From WTAW01 sp964406575 (GTDB lineage: Bacteria > Acidobacteriota > Aminicenantia > Aminicenantales > Aminicenantaceae): a stretch of 64,000 nt of DNA. The position numbers and the translations under genes were made by a program. Every line of letters begins with the position of its first letter. Position 1 is the first letter of the stretch. The stretch spans positions 31,746 to 95,745 of the forward strand of contig CAYOSH010000018.1 in NCBI GenBank assembly GCA_964406575.1, read 5' to 3'. Below the pieces are notes generated by a model, which did not search any database, had not been told where the DNA came from, and worked only from the letters and a program-made list of their open reading frames with translations. Shown piece by piece: positions 52,366 through 61,390 of this stretch.

Positions 52366-53841
52366 ATGACAAATTTGATGGCAGAGGTACCGGAGCTCGG
52401 ATTCTTGAGCATATGGTCCAATGACAGCGGAGCGGGTTTCGAACACACAAAATCCCTGTATGTGGGGAGAAACGGTGGCGCCTTTCTCATAAGAGAATGG
52501 AAGGATGACGCAAAAATAGCTGAAGCCGCTGCGTCAAACATCATTAGGTTTTTCAGAGTCCTGCAGGACGCAGCATCTAGAGTCAATCCACAATTTCGGA
52601 TCACCACGCGTCTTGAATCCTTCTATGGAGAGCGAGAGTATTTATGGCCCCAGCTCAAGCACAACATCGATGTGGAGGCTCATTCTCTATTAACAAAAGG
52701 TTGGGAGAGCAACAGCCTCCATCCGATGTACGGGGATGTGAGCGTTCTGGGGTCGGCACTCCACAACACTCTGCACAAGGAAGAGGAAAAGCCCCTGCAG
52801 GAACTCCGCAGCCGGGGGAGTCTTTGTTTCTACTATCACAGTTTCTCTTGCCATACTAACCACGAGCCACTTCTGGGGATATCCTTTCCATGGCTGACAC
52901 ATGAAAAGTTGTTAGCCCTCTACTCTCGAGGCGTGACAGCTCTGGCCCATCTCGGGGGTTTACAGCCGCCGGATAAGGTCCCCTTCTCTGTGAATCAGGA
53001 AGTGTTCCGGAGATTCCAGTTTGCTCCTAACCTGGATATCGATAAGACGGTTTTGGAGATCGCTGAGTCATACACGGGTGGGTATGGAACCGAAGATCTC
53101 GTCCAAGGATGGAGACTGATGGATCAGGCTATACGGAGCTTTGTGCCGCTTTCCATTTACTCACACTATGGCACAGTCTGGCAGAGATTGCTCGTCCGTC
53201 CCCTGGTTCCGGATATAGACCGGATACCGGAAAGGCAGAGAGAGTATTACGAAAAGCACATGTGCACCTCGCTGCACAATCCCAACAGAGTTGATTTGGC
53301 CCGGGATGTCCTTTTTGAACTGTTACCAAAGGAGTACGCGCACATGGCGTTTCAACGGATCGATGGCCATGTCTGGGAGCCTTTGGATGCGGCGATCGTT
53401 CTTTTTCAAAATAGCATGACAGATGCAGAGACCGGATCCCGAAAACGAGCTTTTCAGGTTTTCCAAGATCAATGGGTCCGAGCGAGAGCATTGCGCTGCC
53501 TCTTTGAAACTCTCAGGAATTCAGCTGTATGGGTCTACGGTGTGCACGAATACATTGCGGCCACAGATGATTCGGTCAAAAAAAGATGCCGTGCGCTTCT
53601 TGATGAGATGATAGATAGCGAGATAAAAAACTGCAAACGGCTCTCTCAGATCTGGCGTGACAGTCCTGTTGAATGGATCATCGTATCGGGAAATGTGGAA
53701 ACTCCTTTTATTCACGGGGATAATTTTGGCGATCTGCTCGAAAAAAAAATAGGCTTGATGCACAAATACAGAAAGTATGACCCCCGCATAGACTCCGATT
53801 ATATGTTTCGTCTTCCTGCTGTTGCCACCGAAAAGGAGTGA
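52366..53841 (+). CDS. Glycosidase-like TIM-barrel protein of unknown family, part after an in-frame TGA
   Basis: This is the continuation, in the same reading frame, of the gene starting at 51502. The coding sequence actually resumes right after the TGA at 52281; ATG 52366 is only the first possible restart. It includes LSIWSNDSGAGFEHTKSLYV (about 15-34 of this part), with acidic residues that could be catalytic. EWKDDAKIAEAAASNIIRFF follows, and then a helical C-terminal domain. The complete protein would have 779 residues. A restart at 52366 would give 491 residues lacking half of the barrel. Confidence 0.65.
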   Translation: MTNLMAEVPELGFLSIWSNDSGAGFEHTKSLYVGRNGGAFLIREWKDDAKIAEAAASNIIRFFRVLQDAASRVNPQFRITTRLESFYGEREYLWPQLKHNIDVEAHSLLTKGWESNSLHPMYGDVSVLGSALHNTLHKEEEKPLQELRSRGSLCFYYHSFSCHTNHEPLLGISFPWLTHEKLLALYSRGVTALAHLGGLQPPDKVPFSVNQEVFRRFQFAPNLDIDKTVLEIAESYTGGYGTEDLVQGWRLMDQAIRSFVPLSIYSHYGTVWQRLLVRPLVPDIDRIPERQREYYEKHMCTSLHNPNRVDLARDVLFELLPKEYAHMAFQRIDGHVWEPLDAAIVLFQNSMTDAETGSRKRAFQVFQDQWVRARALRCLFETLRNSAVWVYGVHEYIAATDDSVKKRCRALLDEMIDSEIKNCKRLSQIWRDSPVEWIIVSGNVETPFIHGDNFGDLLEKKIGLMHKYRKYDPRIDSDYMFRLPAVATEKE

Positions 53842-53851
53842 AAGATTTGTT

Positions 53852-53880
53852 TTGACATCAAAAAAAAGCTGTGATATAAA
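53852..53880 (+). promoter_or_regulatory. Strong sigma70-type promoter of the cold-shock gene
   Basis: TTGACA (53852-53857), a 17-bp spacer and TATAAA (53875-53880) give a near-ideal promoter. Transcription would begin near 53887, giving a leader of about 248 nt before the start codon at 54135. No other gene lies between. Confidence 0.7.
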
Positions 53881-53897
53881 CATTTTTCGAAAAATGT
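53880..53897. promoter_or_regulatory. Palindrome at the start of the cold-shock leader
   Basis: ACATTTTTCGAAAAATGT is a perfect 18-bp palindrome that overlaps the last base of the -10 element and the predicted start of transcription. It could be an operator or the first part of a folded leader RNA. Confidence 0.55.
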
Positions 53898-54134
53898 TGA
53901 GAAAGGGCCTGGGAGTAATACCGATTAATCTGGAAGTATATGCTCCCCAACATATCTTTTTGAGTTGTTTCATGTCATAGAATTCCAATGATTTATCCGT
54001 ATGATCCTCCAAGTGACTTTCTTCACAGTCCAACCAGGCTTGTGCTCAGTAGCTATCTTGGAAAATGTTCCCTTCCCAAGGCCAGAGTTTCGAGTTTGGG
54101 TGTGACATTGAATTTTTTTTAAGGAGGCGGTGTT
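53887..54134 (+). ncRNA. Long 5' leader of the cold-shock mRNA (candidate thermosensor)
   Basis: Between the promoter and the TTG start lie about 248 nt without a gene. Several short self-complementary parts are visible, for example CATATCT and GGCC/GGCC. Long structured leaders that refold at low temperature are known for cspA-type mRNAs in Escherichia coli. The length and isolation here match that pattern. The structure itself was not computed. Confidence 0.4.
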
Positions 54135-54335
54135 TTGCCAACAGGAACTGTTAAATGGTTTAACGAGAAAAAGGGTTTTGGTTTTATCGAACAAGAGGAG
54201 GGGAAAGATATTTTTGTGCATTTTTCCTCAATCACCATGCCTGGATTTAAAACTTTGACGGCAGGCGACCAAGTGACCTATGAGGTCGAAGAGGGTGATA
54301 GAGGTCCAGTAGCCAAGAACGTGCAAAAAGCTTAG
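54135..54335 (+). CDS. Cold-shock protein (CspA family)
   Basis: The 66-residue protein is a single cold-shock domain: GTVKWFNEKKGFGFIEQEEG (RNP1 KGFGFI, about 15-20) and DIFVHFSSI (RNP2, about 26-34), ending in a conserved GPVAKNV. It binds single-stranded RNA or DNA and prevents RNA folding. The start is TTG at 54135, with AAGGAGG nine bases earlier; the rare start codon may keep translation low. Its length is normal. Confidence 0.95.
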   Translation: MPTGTVKWFNEKKGFGFIEQEEGKDIFVHFSSITMPGFKTLTAGDQVTYEVEEGDRGPVAKNVQKA

Positions 54336-54396
54336 ATCACCGATTTATCCATTCAAACTGCAGTTTCAGCTGCACTCCTAAACTATTATTTTTTAT

Positions 54397-54426
54397 TTCC
54401 TCGAGGTTTCAAGCACACGCGAGGAA
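54397..54426. other. Inverted repeat in the gap after the cold-shock gene
   Basis: TTCCTCG (54397-54403) pairs perfectly with CGAGGAA (54420-54426) across a 16-base loop. A smaller stem (TGCAG/CTGCA) lies at 54359-54374, followed later by a T-run, and may be a weak terminator. The remainder of this 312-bp gap (54336-54647) contains degenerate repeat-like sequence (ATCACGGTTATTGGAAATGC near 54495) and no clear gene. Confidence 0.4.
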
Positions 54427-54647
54427 GGGAGGGTGAATTATCTCCTTTACATCTCTCTAGTCCTCAAATGCCCCCGTCATTCGTATCCATCCTCATCACG
54501 GTTATTGGAAATGCTTACGGATTTATCTGCCATATACAGAATTTTTTTTGTATGGTATATTGATTTGTGCTGGAATGTGCTAGGGGGGTGTAGAGAGAAA
54601 ACTCTGAATTCCGGGAAATTTCAGCGATCGCTTTCCAGCGAGAGTGA

Positions 54648-57600
54648 ATGATCTTAGAAAGGCCTCAGATGGTTTTAGGATTGGATCTCGGTTCTATCAA
54701 CTGTAAAGCTGTACTGTTGGACGAGGCTTTCCGGATAAAAAAGAGGCTCGACACCCGCTCTGCGGGAAATCCTGCGAAAGCTGTTTTTCGCCTCAGTGAA
54801 GGGATTCTCTCTAGTGAAAAAGAGGCCATAATAAAGGTCGGTATTACCGGATGTGGGAGTGGATCATTTGATTGGACCCGAAAAATCTCTGTAACGAATG
54901 AGATCGTCGCGCTCGCCATGGGCGTGTCTCACACAACCCCAAAAGCCAGGTCGGTCATCGAAATAGGCGGACAGACTTCGTGCTGGCTGCGTCTCAATGA
55001 AAAATTTTCCATCGAGACAGATGTGGAGATTTTGGATTTTGCCATAAACGAGAGATGTGCAGCCGGTTCCGGAGCTTTTCTGGAACAGCAGGCATCACGG
55101 TTGAAGGTGAGCATTGAAGAATTTTCTTCTCTAGCAGCCTCTGCGGGCCGCGGAGCTACCGTGGCCGGGCGCTGTAGCGTTTTTGCAAAGAGCGATATGA
55201 TCCATCTTCAGCAGAAGGGCACCCCTGTGGATGAGATCGCGTATGGAATATGTATTGCTTTAGCTCGCAATTTTGTGGCTACGATCCTCAAAGGGAGAAC
55301 ATGCGAGTTGCCTCTTTTGTTGACCGGGGGTGCGGTCAAAAATTTGGGGCTGGTCCGTGCGTTCCAAGACGTGCTTGGCCTCAACGGGAGAGAATTGATC
55401 GTTGCTGAAGAGCCTCTGTACACATCTGCCATCGGCGCTGCGGTTGCTGCCGAAAGGTCCGGAGAGAGTATCGATGTTTTAAGTTTTTTTGAGTATGCAA
55501 GAGATCTGTCCGCAAAAGAAAAAAAGAAACAGACGATATTGCAGCCGTTGGGCCAACATGTGGCCAGAGAGGCTGTTGAACCGACACCACCTTCTGAAGA
55601 GACTGTAGAAGGCTTCTTAGGTGTGGATGTTGGCTCTGTGAGTACCAACTTTGCGGTGATCGATGCTCAAGGAAATGTGAAGGCCGGTGTCTATCTCCCG
55701 ACGAGGGGAAAACCTATCGAAGTTTTGAGAGAGGGCTTTGAGTCTCTTTTGCAGAAGTGTAATGGCCGTCTGAATATATTGGGTGTCGGCACCACAGGGA
55801 GCGGACGTTATCTGGCGGGTAAAATTCTTCAAGCCGATACCATCCATAATGAGATCACCTGTCAGCTGATTAGCACATCGGTACATTTCCCAAACGTTGA
55901 CACCATTTTCGAGATCGGCGGCCAGGACTCCAAATTCATTAGCGTCAAAAATGGTCAGATCCTTGATTTCACCATGAACAAAATCTGTGCTGCAGGCACA
56001 GGCTCTTTTCTCGAAGAACAAGCCGAACAGATCGGCATAGACATAGAAAGAAAATATTCATCTTTGGCTGCGAAATCCGGTTCACCCCATGACCTGGGTT
56101 CCCGGTGCACTGTTTTTATGGATACGGAACTGGTTAATGCCCTCAGCAGAGGAACGTCCATCCCCGATATATGTGCAGGCCTTGCTTACTCCATCGTGCG
56201 CAATTACTTGGAAAAAGTGGTTGCCGATAGGCCCATCGGCGATCATGTGGTCTTTCAGGGAGGAGTTGCTTCCAATCCCTCAGTCGTCCAAGCTTTTTCA
56301 CTCTGGTTGGGTAAGAGGATAAACGTGCATCCGCATAACCGGATCTCTGGAGCCATCGGTGCAGCACTGATCGCGCAAAAAGCGGTGGAAGCCATCCAGA
56401 GACACATATCTCTTACGGAACGCCTTGAGATAAGGGTCCATCAGGCCTATTCGGTGGACAGTTTCCAATGCCAACAGTGTTCCAACAGCTGCGAAGTCAA
56501 CTGTATCTCTCTTGCTGGGGAAAGGATCTATTTTGGGGATACATGTGAACGATACACATCTCAACAGACAAGGAGTGAGGAGGCATCCTTTTCCTCCCAA
56601 CATAAGTTTCCCCAAATTCCGGATCTTTTCAAAGAACGGGAACGCATGCTGTCCAGCTGCGTGGAAAAACCAGTCTCTTCACCTCTGACCATCGGACTCC
56701 CCAGGGCGTCTTATTTATTAGAATATCTTCCATTCTGGACGGCGTTTTTCAATAACCTGGGCTATGACATTCGGGTCTCTCCTCCTTCAAACAGCGAAAT
56801 ATTCACCAATGGCCTCAGGAGACTCTCTGCTGAAACCTGCCTGCCTGTGAAGATCGCCTACGGACATATTCAGTGGCTTTTGGACAATAAGGTGGATAAG
56901 GTTTTATTCCCATCTCCCGTAAGCCTTCACAAAGATTCTCCGGACTCTATTCAGCTCTGCCCGTACGCTGAGCATCTCCCGTTCATGGTCAATTCCGCTA
57001 TGGAAACGGATATCCTGACACCCAGTGTGGATATCCATTCCGAGGCCAAAGATTTCCTGGCGGGAATGGCATCCTTGACAGAGATCTTGCACACGAGCTT
57101 TTTTCGGATGGAAAGGGCATTTTACAGGGCAAATCAGGCTCAGAGAGAGTTTTCGGAAAAGATAGATAAGCGGGGCCGAGAGATCCTGGAAGACAGGCCG
57201 GGGAAACAGGGCCCCAAATGGATTGTGCTGGGCAAACCCTACAACATCCACGACACATTTTTAAATTTGAACCTTTCACGGCATATCCAGAGGATCGGCG
57301 TTTTAGCTGTTCCTCAAGATTTTATTCCGTTGGATGAGTATGATCGGGAATCCTGGCCCGGCATGCCTCCATGGGATTACAGTCAAAAAATGATCCGGGC
57401 AGCATTGTGGAGTCGGTCCCAACATGATGTCTTTCCTGTGATCGTATCTAACTTCGGGTGCGGACCCGATGCGTTTGTGACGAGACACCTGACGAAAATT
57501 TTGGCGAACAAGCCCAGTCTATTTCTAGAATTTGATGAACACAGGGGTGAGGCTGGTCTGATCACACGTCTTGAAGCTTTCTGGGACGAAGTGAAGGCTT

Positions 57601-58874
57601 TCCGTGAAAAAGATGCTGAGAGGGTTTCTGTAGCGTGTGCTTATAAAAGAAAAGAAACACCTGTGGATGAAATCAAAAAGAAAAAGTTCATTCTTCCCAA
57701 CTTTGTGGATCATGCAGTGGCTTTCGCTGGAGCTTTTAAGGCGATGGGGATCGATGCCGAAGTCCTGGCTCCGCCGGACCAGGAATCCCTCACCCTGGGG
57801 GAACAGTACAGTTCAGGTAAAGAGTGTCATGCCTATTCCATCATCACGGGTGATCTTGTGAAGTATGCACGGTCAGAGCGGGAAGGGGATGAAGTCTTCT
57901 ATTTCCCCGGTGCAAAATATACCTGTCTTCTCACTCAGTACGGAGAGGCGATGAATTATCTCCTTAGAGATATGGGGATCTACGACCTGGAAGTCTTTGC
58001 CCCTCATTCGGGTCATCTTATTCCGCTTATTGGAAATGCTGGCTTAAAGCTCTTGTGGCGTGGTCTGGTTGCCGTGGATTTGCTCATCAAAGCCGTCTGT
58101 GAACGGAGGCCTTATGAGCGTCAGAAAGGCAAGTGTGACAGCGTTCACCGTGAAAATCTCAGGGATATCGAGAGGGGGTTGTCCGGTGGAAACCTCGGAT
58201 TCTACTTAGAGCGGTGTGTGGACAGGCTGGAAGAGATCGACATATACGAATATCAAAAGCCACGCATTGGGATTGCCGGAGATGTATATACCCGGATCAA
58301 TTCTGTGGCCAACCATGGACTTGTTCTCAAGCTCGAGGAATTGGGGTGTGAGGTCTGGCCAGCGCCTTTTATGGTGGACCAGACCGATTTTGGGACTCAG
58401 AAGAATTTGTATCGCTCGCTCAAGGATCACAAATTCCATGAATCGGCGGTGATCGGACTTCTCTCTCTTAAAAAAGATTTCGAGACATGGCGCATTAAAA
58501 GAAGTTTGAGGAACGTTTTGCCCCGCAGTATCGAGCCGGGTTTCAATGAGATCGTCGAAAACTCATCTCCATACATCGGATATGACAATAATGACCTTTT
58601 GATCCTGAACATCTCGAAAATTGTGGATTTTGTCAAGCATGGTGCTGACGGTGTCATCAACGCCATCTGTTTCAACTGCATGTTGGGCACCATATCCGGC
58701 GCCGTTGCCACGCGTATTCGTAAGGATTTTGAGGATATCCCGATCCCGACTCTAGTATTCAGCGGTTCCGACATATCCTCAGAAAAGACAAAGCTGGAAG
58801 CCTTTGTCTATCAAGTCCAACAGTACGCCAAGAGAAGAAGTGCATCTCCCAAGCTCAAACCCCGCTTCGTTTGA
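54648..58874 (+). CDS. Giant 2-hydroxyacyl-CoA-dehydratase activase-like protein (two BadF/BadG ATPase domains + DUF2229 + dehydratase-like region)
   Basis: The 1408-residue protein (ATG 54648; ATG 54669 after AAAGG is also possible) holds two ASKHA ATPase domains. The first has VLGLDLGSINCKAVLLD and CAAGSGAFLEQQ (about 138-149). The second has GVDVGSVSTNFAVID and CAAGTGSFLEEQAEQIG (about 452-468). These Cys positions bind a [4Fe-4S] cluster between subunits in HgdC-type activators. A cysteine-rich linker follows (CQQCSNSCEVNC, about 606-617), then a DUF2229-like part (about 660-880) with AETCLPVKIAYGH and a dehydratase-subunit-like C-terminal region. Such activators use ATP to drive an electron to a difficult dehydration or reduction. 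No separate dehydratase genes are nearby. Confidence 0.88.
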   Translation: MILERPQMVLGLDLGSINCKAVLLDEAFRIKKRLDTRSAGNPAKAVFRLSEGILSSEKEAIIKVGITGCGSGSFDWTRKISVTNEIVALAMGVSHTTPKARSVIEIGGQTSCWLRLNEKFSIETDVEILDFAINERCAAGSGAFLEQQASRLKVSIEEFSSLAASAGRGATVAGRCSVFAKSDMIHLQQKGTPVDEIAYGICIALARNFVATILKGRTCELPLLLTGGAVKNLGLVRAFQDVLGLNGRELIVAEEPLYTSAIGAAVAAERSGESIDVLSFFEYARDLSAKEKKKQTILQPLGQHVAREAVEPTPPSEETVEGFLGVDVGSVSTNFAVIDAQGNVKAGVYLPTRGKPIEVLREGFESLLQKCNGRLNILGVGTTGSGRYLAGKILQADTIHNEITCQLISTSVHFPNVDTIFEIGGQDSKFISVKNGQILDFTMNKICAAGTGSFLEEQAEQIGIDIERKYSSLAAKSGSPHDLGSRCTVFMDTELVNALSRGTSIPDICAGLAYSIVRNYLEKVVADRPIGDHVVFQGGVASNPSVVQAFSLWLGKRINVHPHNRISGAIGAALIAQKAVEAIQRHISLTERLEIRVHQAYSVDSFQCQQCSNSCEVNCISLAGERIYFGDTCERYTSQQTRSEEASFSSQHKFPQIPDLFKERERMLSSCVEKPVSSPLTIGLPRASYLLEYLPFWTAFFNNLGYDIRVSPPSNSEIFTNGLRRLSAETCLPVKIAYGHIQWLLDNKVDKVLFPSPVSLHKDSPDSIQLCPYAEHLPFMVNSAMETDILTPSVDIHSEAKDFLAGMASLTEILHTSFFRMERAFYRANQAQREFSEKIDKRGREILEDRPGKQGPKWIVLGKPYNIHDTFLNLNLSRHIQRIGVLAVPQDFIPLDEYDRESWPGMPPWDYSQKMIRAALWSRSQHDVFPVIVSNFGCGPDAFVTRHLTKILANKPSLFLEFDEHRGEAGLITRLEAFWDEVKAFREKDAERVSVACAYKRKETPVDEIKKKKFILPNFVDHAVAFAGAFKAMGIDAEVLAPPDQESLTLGEQYSSGKECHAYSIITGDLVKYARSEREGDEVFYFPGAKYTCLLTQYGEAMNYLLRDMGIYDLEVFAPHSGHLIPLIGNAGLKLLWRGLVAVDLLIKAVCERRPYERQKGKCDSVHRENLRDIERGLSGGNLGFYLERCVDRLEEIDIYEYQKPRIGIAGDVYTRINSVANHGLVLKLEELGCEVWPAPFMVDQTDFGTQKNLYRSLKDHKFHESAVIGLLSLKKDFETWRIKRSLRNVLPRSIEPGFNEIVENSSPYIGYDNNDLLILNISKIVDFVKHGADGVINAICFNCMLGTISGAVATRIRKDFEDIPIPTLVFSGSDISSEKTKLEAFVYQVQQYAKRRSASPKLKPRFV

Positions 58875-58945
58875 TTTCCAGCCCTTATCTGGAGGTCTTC
58901 TTGGTTAAAAAGACAGAGGGTGTTTGGCCCATCTGACTAAATTTT

Positions 58946-58968
58946 GAGTCCGGTCCCCGAACGGGCTA
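58946..58968. repeat. REP-like palindrome (CCGGTCCCCGAACGGGC variant)
   Basis: A diverged copy of the palindrome family is followed by TATTTGGGAAACGGTCCCTAC. It occupies the start of a 360-bp gap that also holds MITE copy 2. Confidence 0.6.
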
Positions 58969-59075
58969 TTTGGGAAACGGTCCCTACATTGTTGTGCTGA
59001 GTGTGTTCGAATCTGCCAATTGGGACACTCGTATATCATCCTTCACGGATTGAGAAATGTTGACCCATGCCATGG

Positions 59076-59231
59076 AAGCATGCTTATTTCCGTGATGCTC
59101 TCAAGTCAAATGATAATAGCAGGAGTTCGTCACAGTCCATATTCGTCGACCCCCCCCACCATCCGGCTCATAAGGACAGTGACTCGCTTTTTTTTGCGTC
59201 TAATGCCCTTATCACGGAAATAAGGATGCTT
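59076..59231. mobile_element. MITE-like element, copy 2 (156 bp)
   Basis: Its 24-bp ends (59076-59099 and 59208-59231) are inverted repeats with few mismatches; the ends read AAGCATsCTTATTTCCGTGA inward. The interior matches copy 1 (34220-34384) nearly base for base apart from a few small indels and a T-run difference. It ends four bases before the broken beta-propeller protein gene and so marks the break point. No coding capacity. Confidence 0.75.
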
Positions 59232-59235
59232 GCAA

Positions 59236-59883
59236 CAACTGGGTGGTGATATCCTCAACACAGAGGCCCACCTTTTCGACAGCCCTGTAGCGACACGGTG
59301 GCATGGGATCAGTAGAGGAGCGACACGGGGCCATCAACTATTTATTGGACAGAATCCTCTCTCCATGTCCCAGGTGCCTCCTGATAATTCACCGACAGAG
59401 GCCGTAAACATGGCCTCGGTCAACTATTACCTGAATGCACATTTCCAGAAAAGACCTGGTTTAAAGATCGAGGACTTGGAAGGCAAAAATACATTCACGG
59501 CCCTTCTTGAAAATTCTCCGGGGATCCACAGATTTCGTTGGGCCATGCGGTTTGATCCCAGCGAAGAACACAAGAAGGAGTTTCGCAAACAGCAGGAAAT
59601 TGTATTCTCACAGCTCAAAAAGGGTATGGATAAAGACCAAATAAGAGTGCTTGATAAGCTGTACACGGAGTTCAAGAGTGCGCAAACACCCGAAGAATTG
59701 AACGCGATCAGGGAGAAGCTCATAGAGAATTTCAGAAACCTTGCACCCCGCAGAAGATTTTTTGGCGTCCCACTTCAAGGGCTCGAAGCCTTGCCTGGAA
59801 CCTATCGCTTGACCTTGACTGCGAACGGGAAAGTTTATACACATTATCTGTCGATTCGGAAAGATCCTTTATTGAGGGAATAG
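59236..59883 (+). pseudogene. C-terminal remnant of a secreted VPS10/BNR beta-propeller protein
   Basis: The frame begins directly after MITE copy 2 and codes for about 215 residues. GDILNTEAHLFDSPVATRWH and HQLFIGQNPLSM are followed by NYYLNAHF, GIHRFRWAMRFDPSE and a helical insert. LEALPGTYRLTLTANGKVYT comes near the end. These are the post-propeller C-terminal features of large secreted sortilin/BNR-type proteins, which normally exceed 900 residues and carry a signal peptide. The propeller and signal peptide are missing, and the only starts are internal. It should be inactive. Companion repeat B follows it. Confidence 0.65.
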
Positions 59884-59980
59884 AGCCCAAAGGAAGTATC
59901 CCCCCATCCGTGATGAATGATATCCGAGTGACCCATTGGGATTGCGAAAACACGCTCAATTTCCCCAGCGAGGAAACTTC

Positions 59981-60090
59981 GCTCGGTTCCAGGCTTCCCT
60001 CACATCTCCCGAAAGGAGATGTGCCATGCCCGTCCAGCCTTTCACACGGTTATCTCCACCACGAATTGGAACACTCAATAACGTTATGTG
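59981..60090. repeat. Companion repeat B, copy 2 (about 110 bp)
   Basis: This is related to 34067-34174. It contains a short hairpin (CATCTCC/GGAGATG) and ends in ATTGGAACACTCAATAACG. Adjacent bases (59897-59960) contain another degenerate motif, GTGACCCATTGGGATTGCG, similar to 32432-32460. The 293-bp gap before the CDF gene is almost completely repeat-derived. Confidence 0.6.
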
Positions 60091-60176
60091 AATTATGCAA
60101 TCCCGGTTTTGGGGATGAGTCCAAATTTTATCTTTCTGAAATCGTGCTAAACTGATAGAATGTGTTGTTTAAAAAG

Positions 60177-61373
60177 ATGAAGATTCTCAATACGTCCAAT
60201 CACTGGTTAGCCAGCCGATTTATCGCAGATATTGATCATACAGATAATAAACAGGTTCGTGTGAGATATGGCCTTTTAGCGGGCTGGATGTCGATCATCA
60301 CTTCTCTGCTGCTCTTTGTCGTGAAAATGACTCTGGGCGTGGCGTCCGGCTCGGTATCCATTATTGCCAACGCATTCCATTTGCTCTCTCATCTGGCCGG
60401 TTCGGTCATTCTCGTGCTGACATTTTGGGCAACGACACGTCCGGCAACGGCAAAAAATCCTTTTGGCCATGGTCGTATGGAACATGTGGCGCCGCTAGTC
60501 ATGTCGATATTCCTCTTTGTTTCGGGTATACAACTGGCCGAGGGTTCTTTTCATCAAGTTCTTGTTCCCCATGAGATCCACTACTGGAAAGCTCTGCCAT
60601 GGATTCTGCTCGCCTCCATTGTTGTAAAACAATGGCTCAGCCAATTCATCACCTATCTCGGGAATAGGATCAAGTCGCACGCAATCCTAGTCAACGCTTT
60701 TCACCACAGTATCGAGGCTGTGATGAGCCTGACGGTCATTGGAGGATTGGTGGCGAGCCATAACTTTCACCACCCGGAAATCGACGGCTATATCGGAATC
60801 CTGGTCTCCCTATGGTTAGTTTATTTAGGTTTCACTCATGCGAAGGAGGCGATAGTCCCCCTTCTAGGCCAAGCCCCTAGCAGAGAGATGATAAAAAAAA
60901 TTAGAGAGACTGCAAAATCTGTGGAGGGGGTCGAGGATGTCCATGAGATCATCGTCCACGATTACGGCTCTTTGTACATGATCTCTTTACACGCAGAGAT
61001 TCCTGAAAAACATGGACCTGCAGAGATGCATGAAATCGCTGAAAAATGCGAGAGATTATTACGGGACAGCTTTGGAGGAGAAGTGGTCTGCCATACCGAC
61101 CCTCTCCTGGAGAAAACCCCAGAGATCCAAGCCATCGAGGATCGATTCCGGGAAATCACGAAGAGATTTCCGAAAATCATCGGGTACCATGATTTTCGTG
61201 TGATCGCTGAATCCACAAAGAAGATCATCATCGCAGCGGATATTGACGTTGCCGAAAATGTTCCTGAAAATGAATTCAAGCTGGTCCAGCGTGATCTAGC
61301 GGAAAAAATTCTTAAAGAGATTCCGAATATTGCCTACTCTGTCTTTTATATCACGCCCAAATATGCATACTAG
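60177..61373 (+). CDS. Cation diffusion facilitator (CDF) transporter
   Basis: The product (398 residues from ATG 60177; TTG 60162 is an alternative) has six membrane spans and a C-terminal cytoplasmic domain (about 210-290). A second ferredoxin-like part with further histidines and acidic residues follows. The family segments are VASGSVSIIANAFHLLSHLA (about 60-79), KNPFGHGRMEHVAPL (about 98-112) and VNAFHHSIEAVMSLTVIGG (about 173-191). In usual CDF proteins the metal site pairs HxxxD or DxxxD in spans 2 and 5. Here span 2 has HxxxH and span 5 has HxxxE. It probably exports a divalent metal, but specificity may be unusual. Confidence 0.85.
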   Translation: MKILNTSNHWLASRFIADIDHTDNKQVRVRYGLLAGWMSIITSLLLFVVKMTLGVASGSVSIIANAFHLLSHLAGSVILVLTFWATTRPATAKNPFGHGRMEHVAPLVMSIFLFVSGIQLAEGSFHQVLVPHEIHYWKALPWILLASIVVKQWLSQFITYLGNRIKSHAILVNAFHHSIEAVMSLTVIGGLVASHNFHHPEIDGYIGILVSLWLVYLGFTHAKEAIVPLLGQAPSREMIKKIRETAKSVEGVEDVHEIIVHDYGSLYMISLHAEIPEKHGPAEMHEIAEKCERLLRDSFGGEVVCHTDPLLEKTPEIQAIEDRFREITKRFPKIIGYHDFRVIAESTKKIIIAADIDVAENVPENEFKLVQRDLAEKILKEIPNIAYSVFYITPKYAY

Positions 61374-61390
61374 AGTCCAAGTCTAAACAA

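Noticed and set aside
54433..54651. Plus-strand frame of 72 codons before the activase
   Set aside because: Weak start, no ribosome-binding site, no family, and it runs through degenerate repeat sequence.
58875..60176. Genomic island with its own integrase
   Set aside because: Only repeats and a gene remnant are present; no integrase, transposase or attachment site could be seen.
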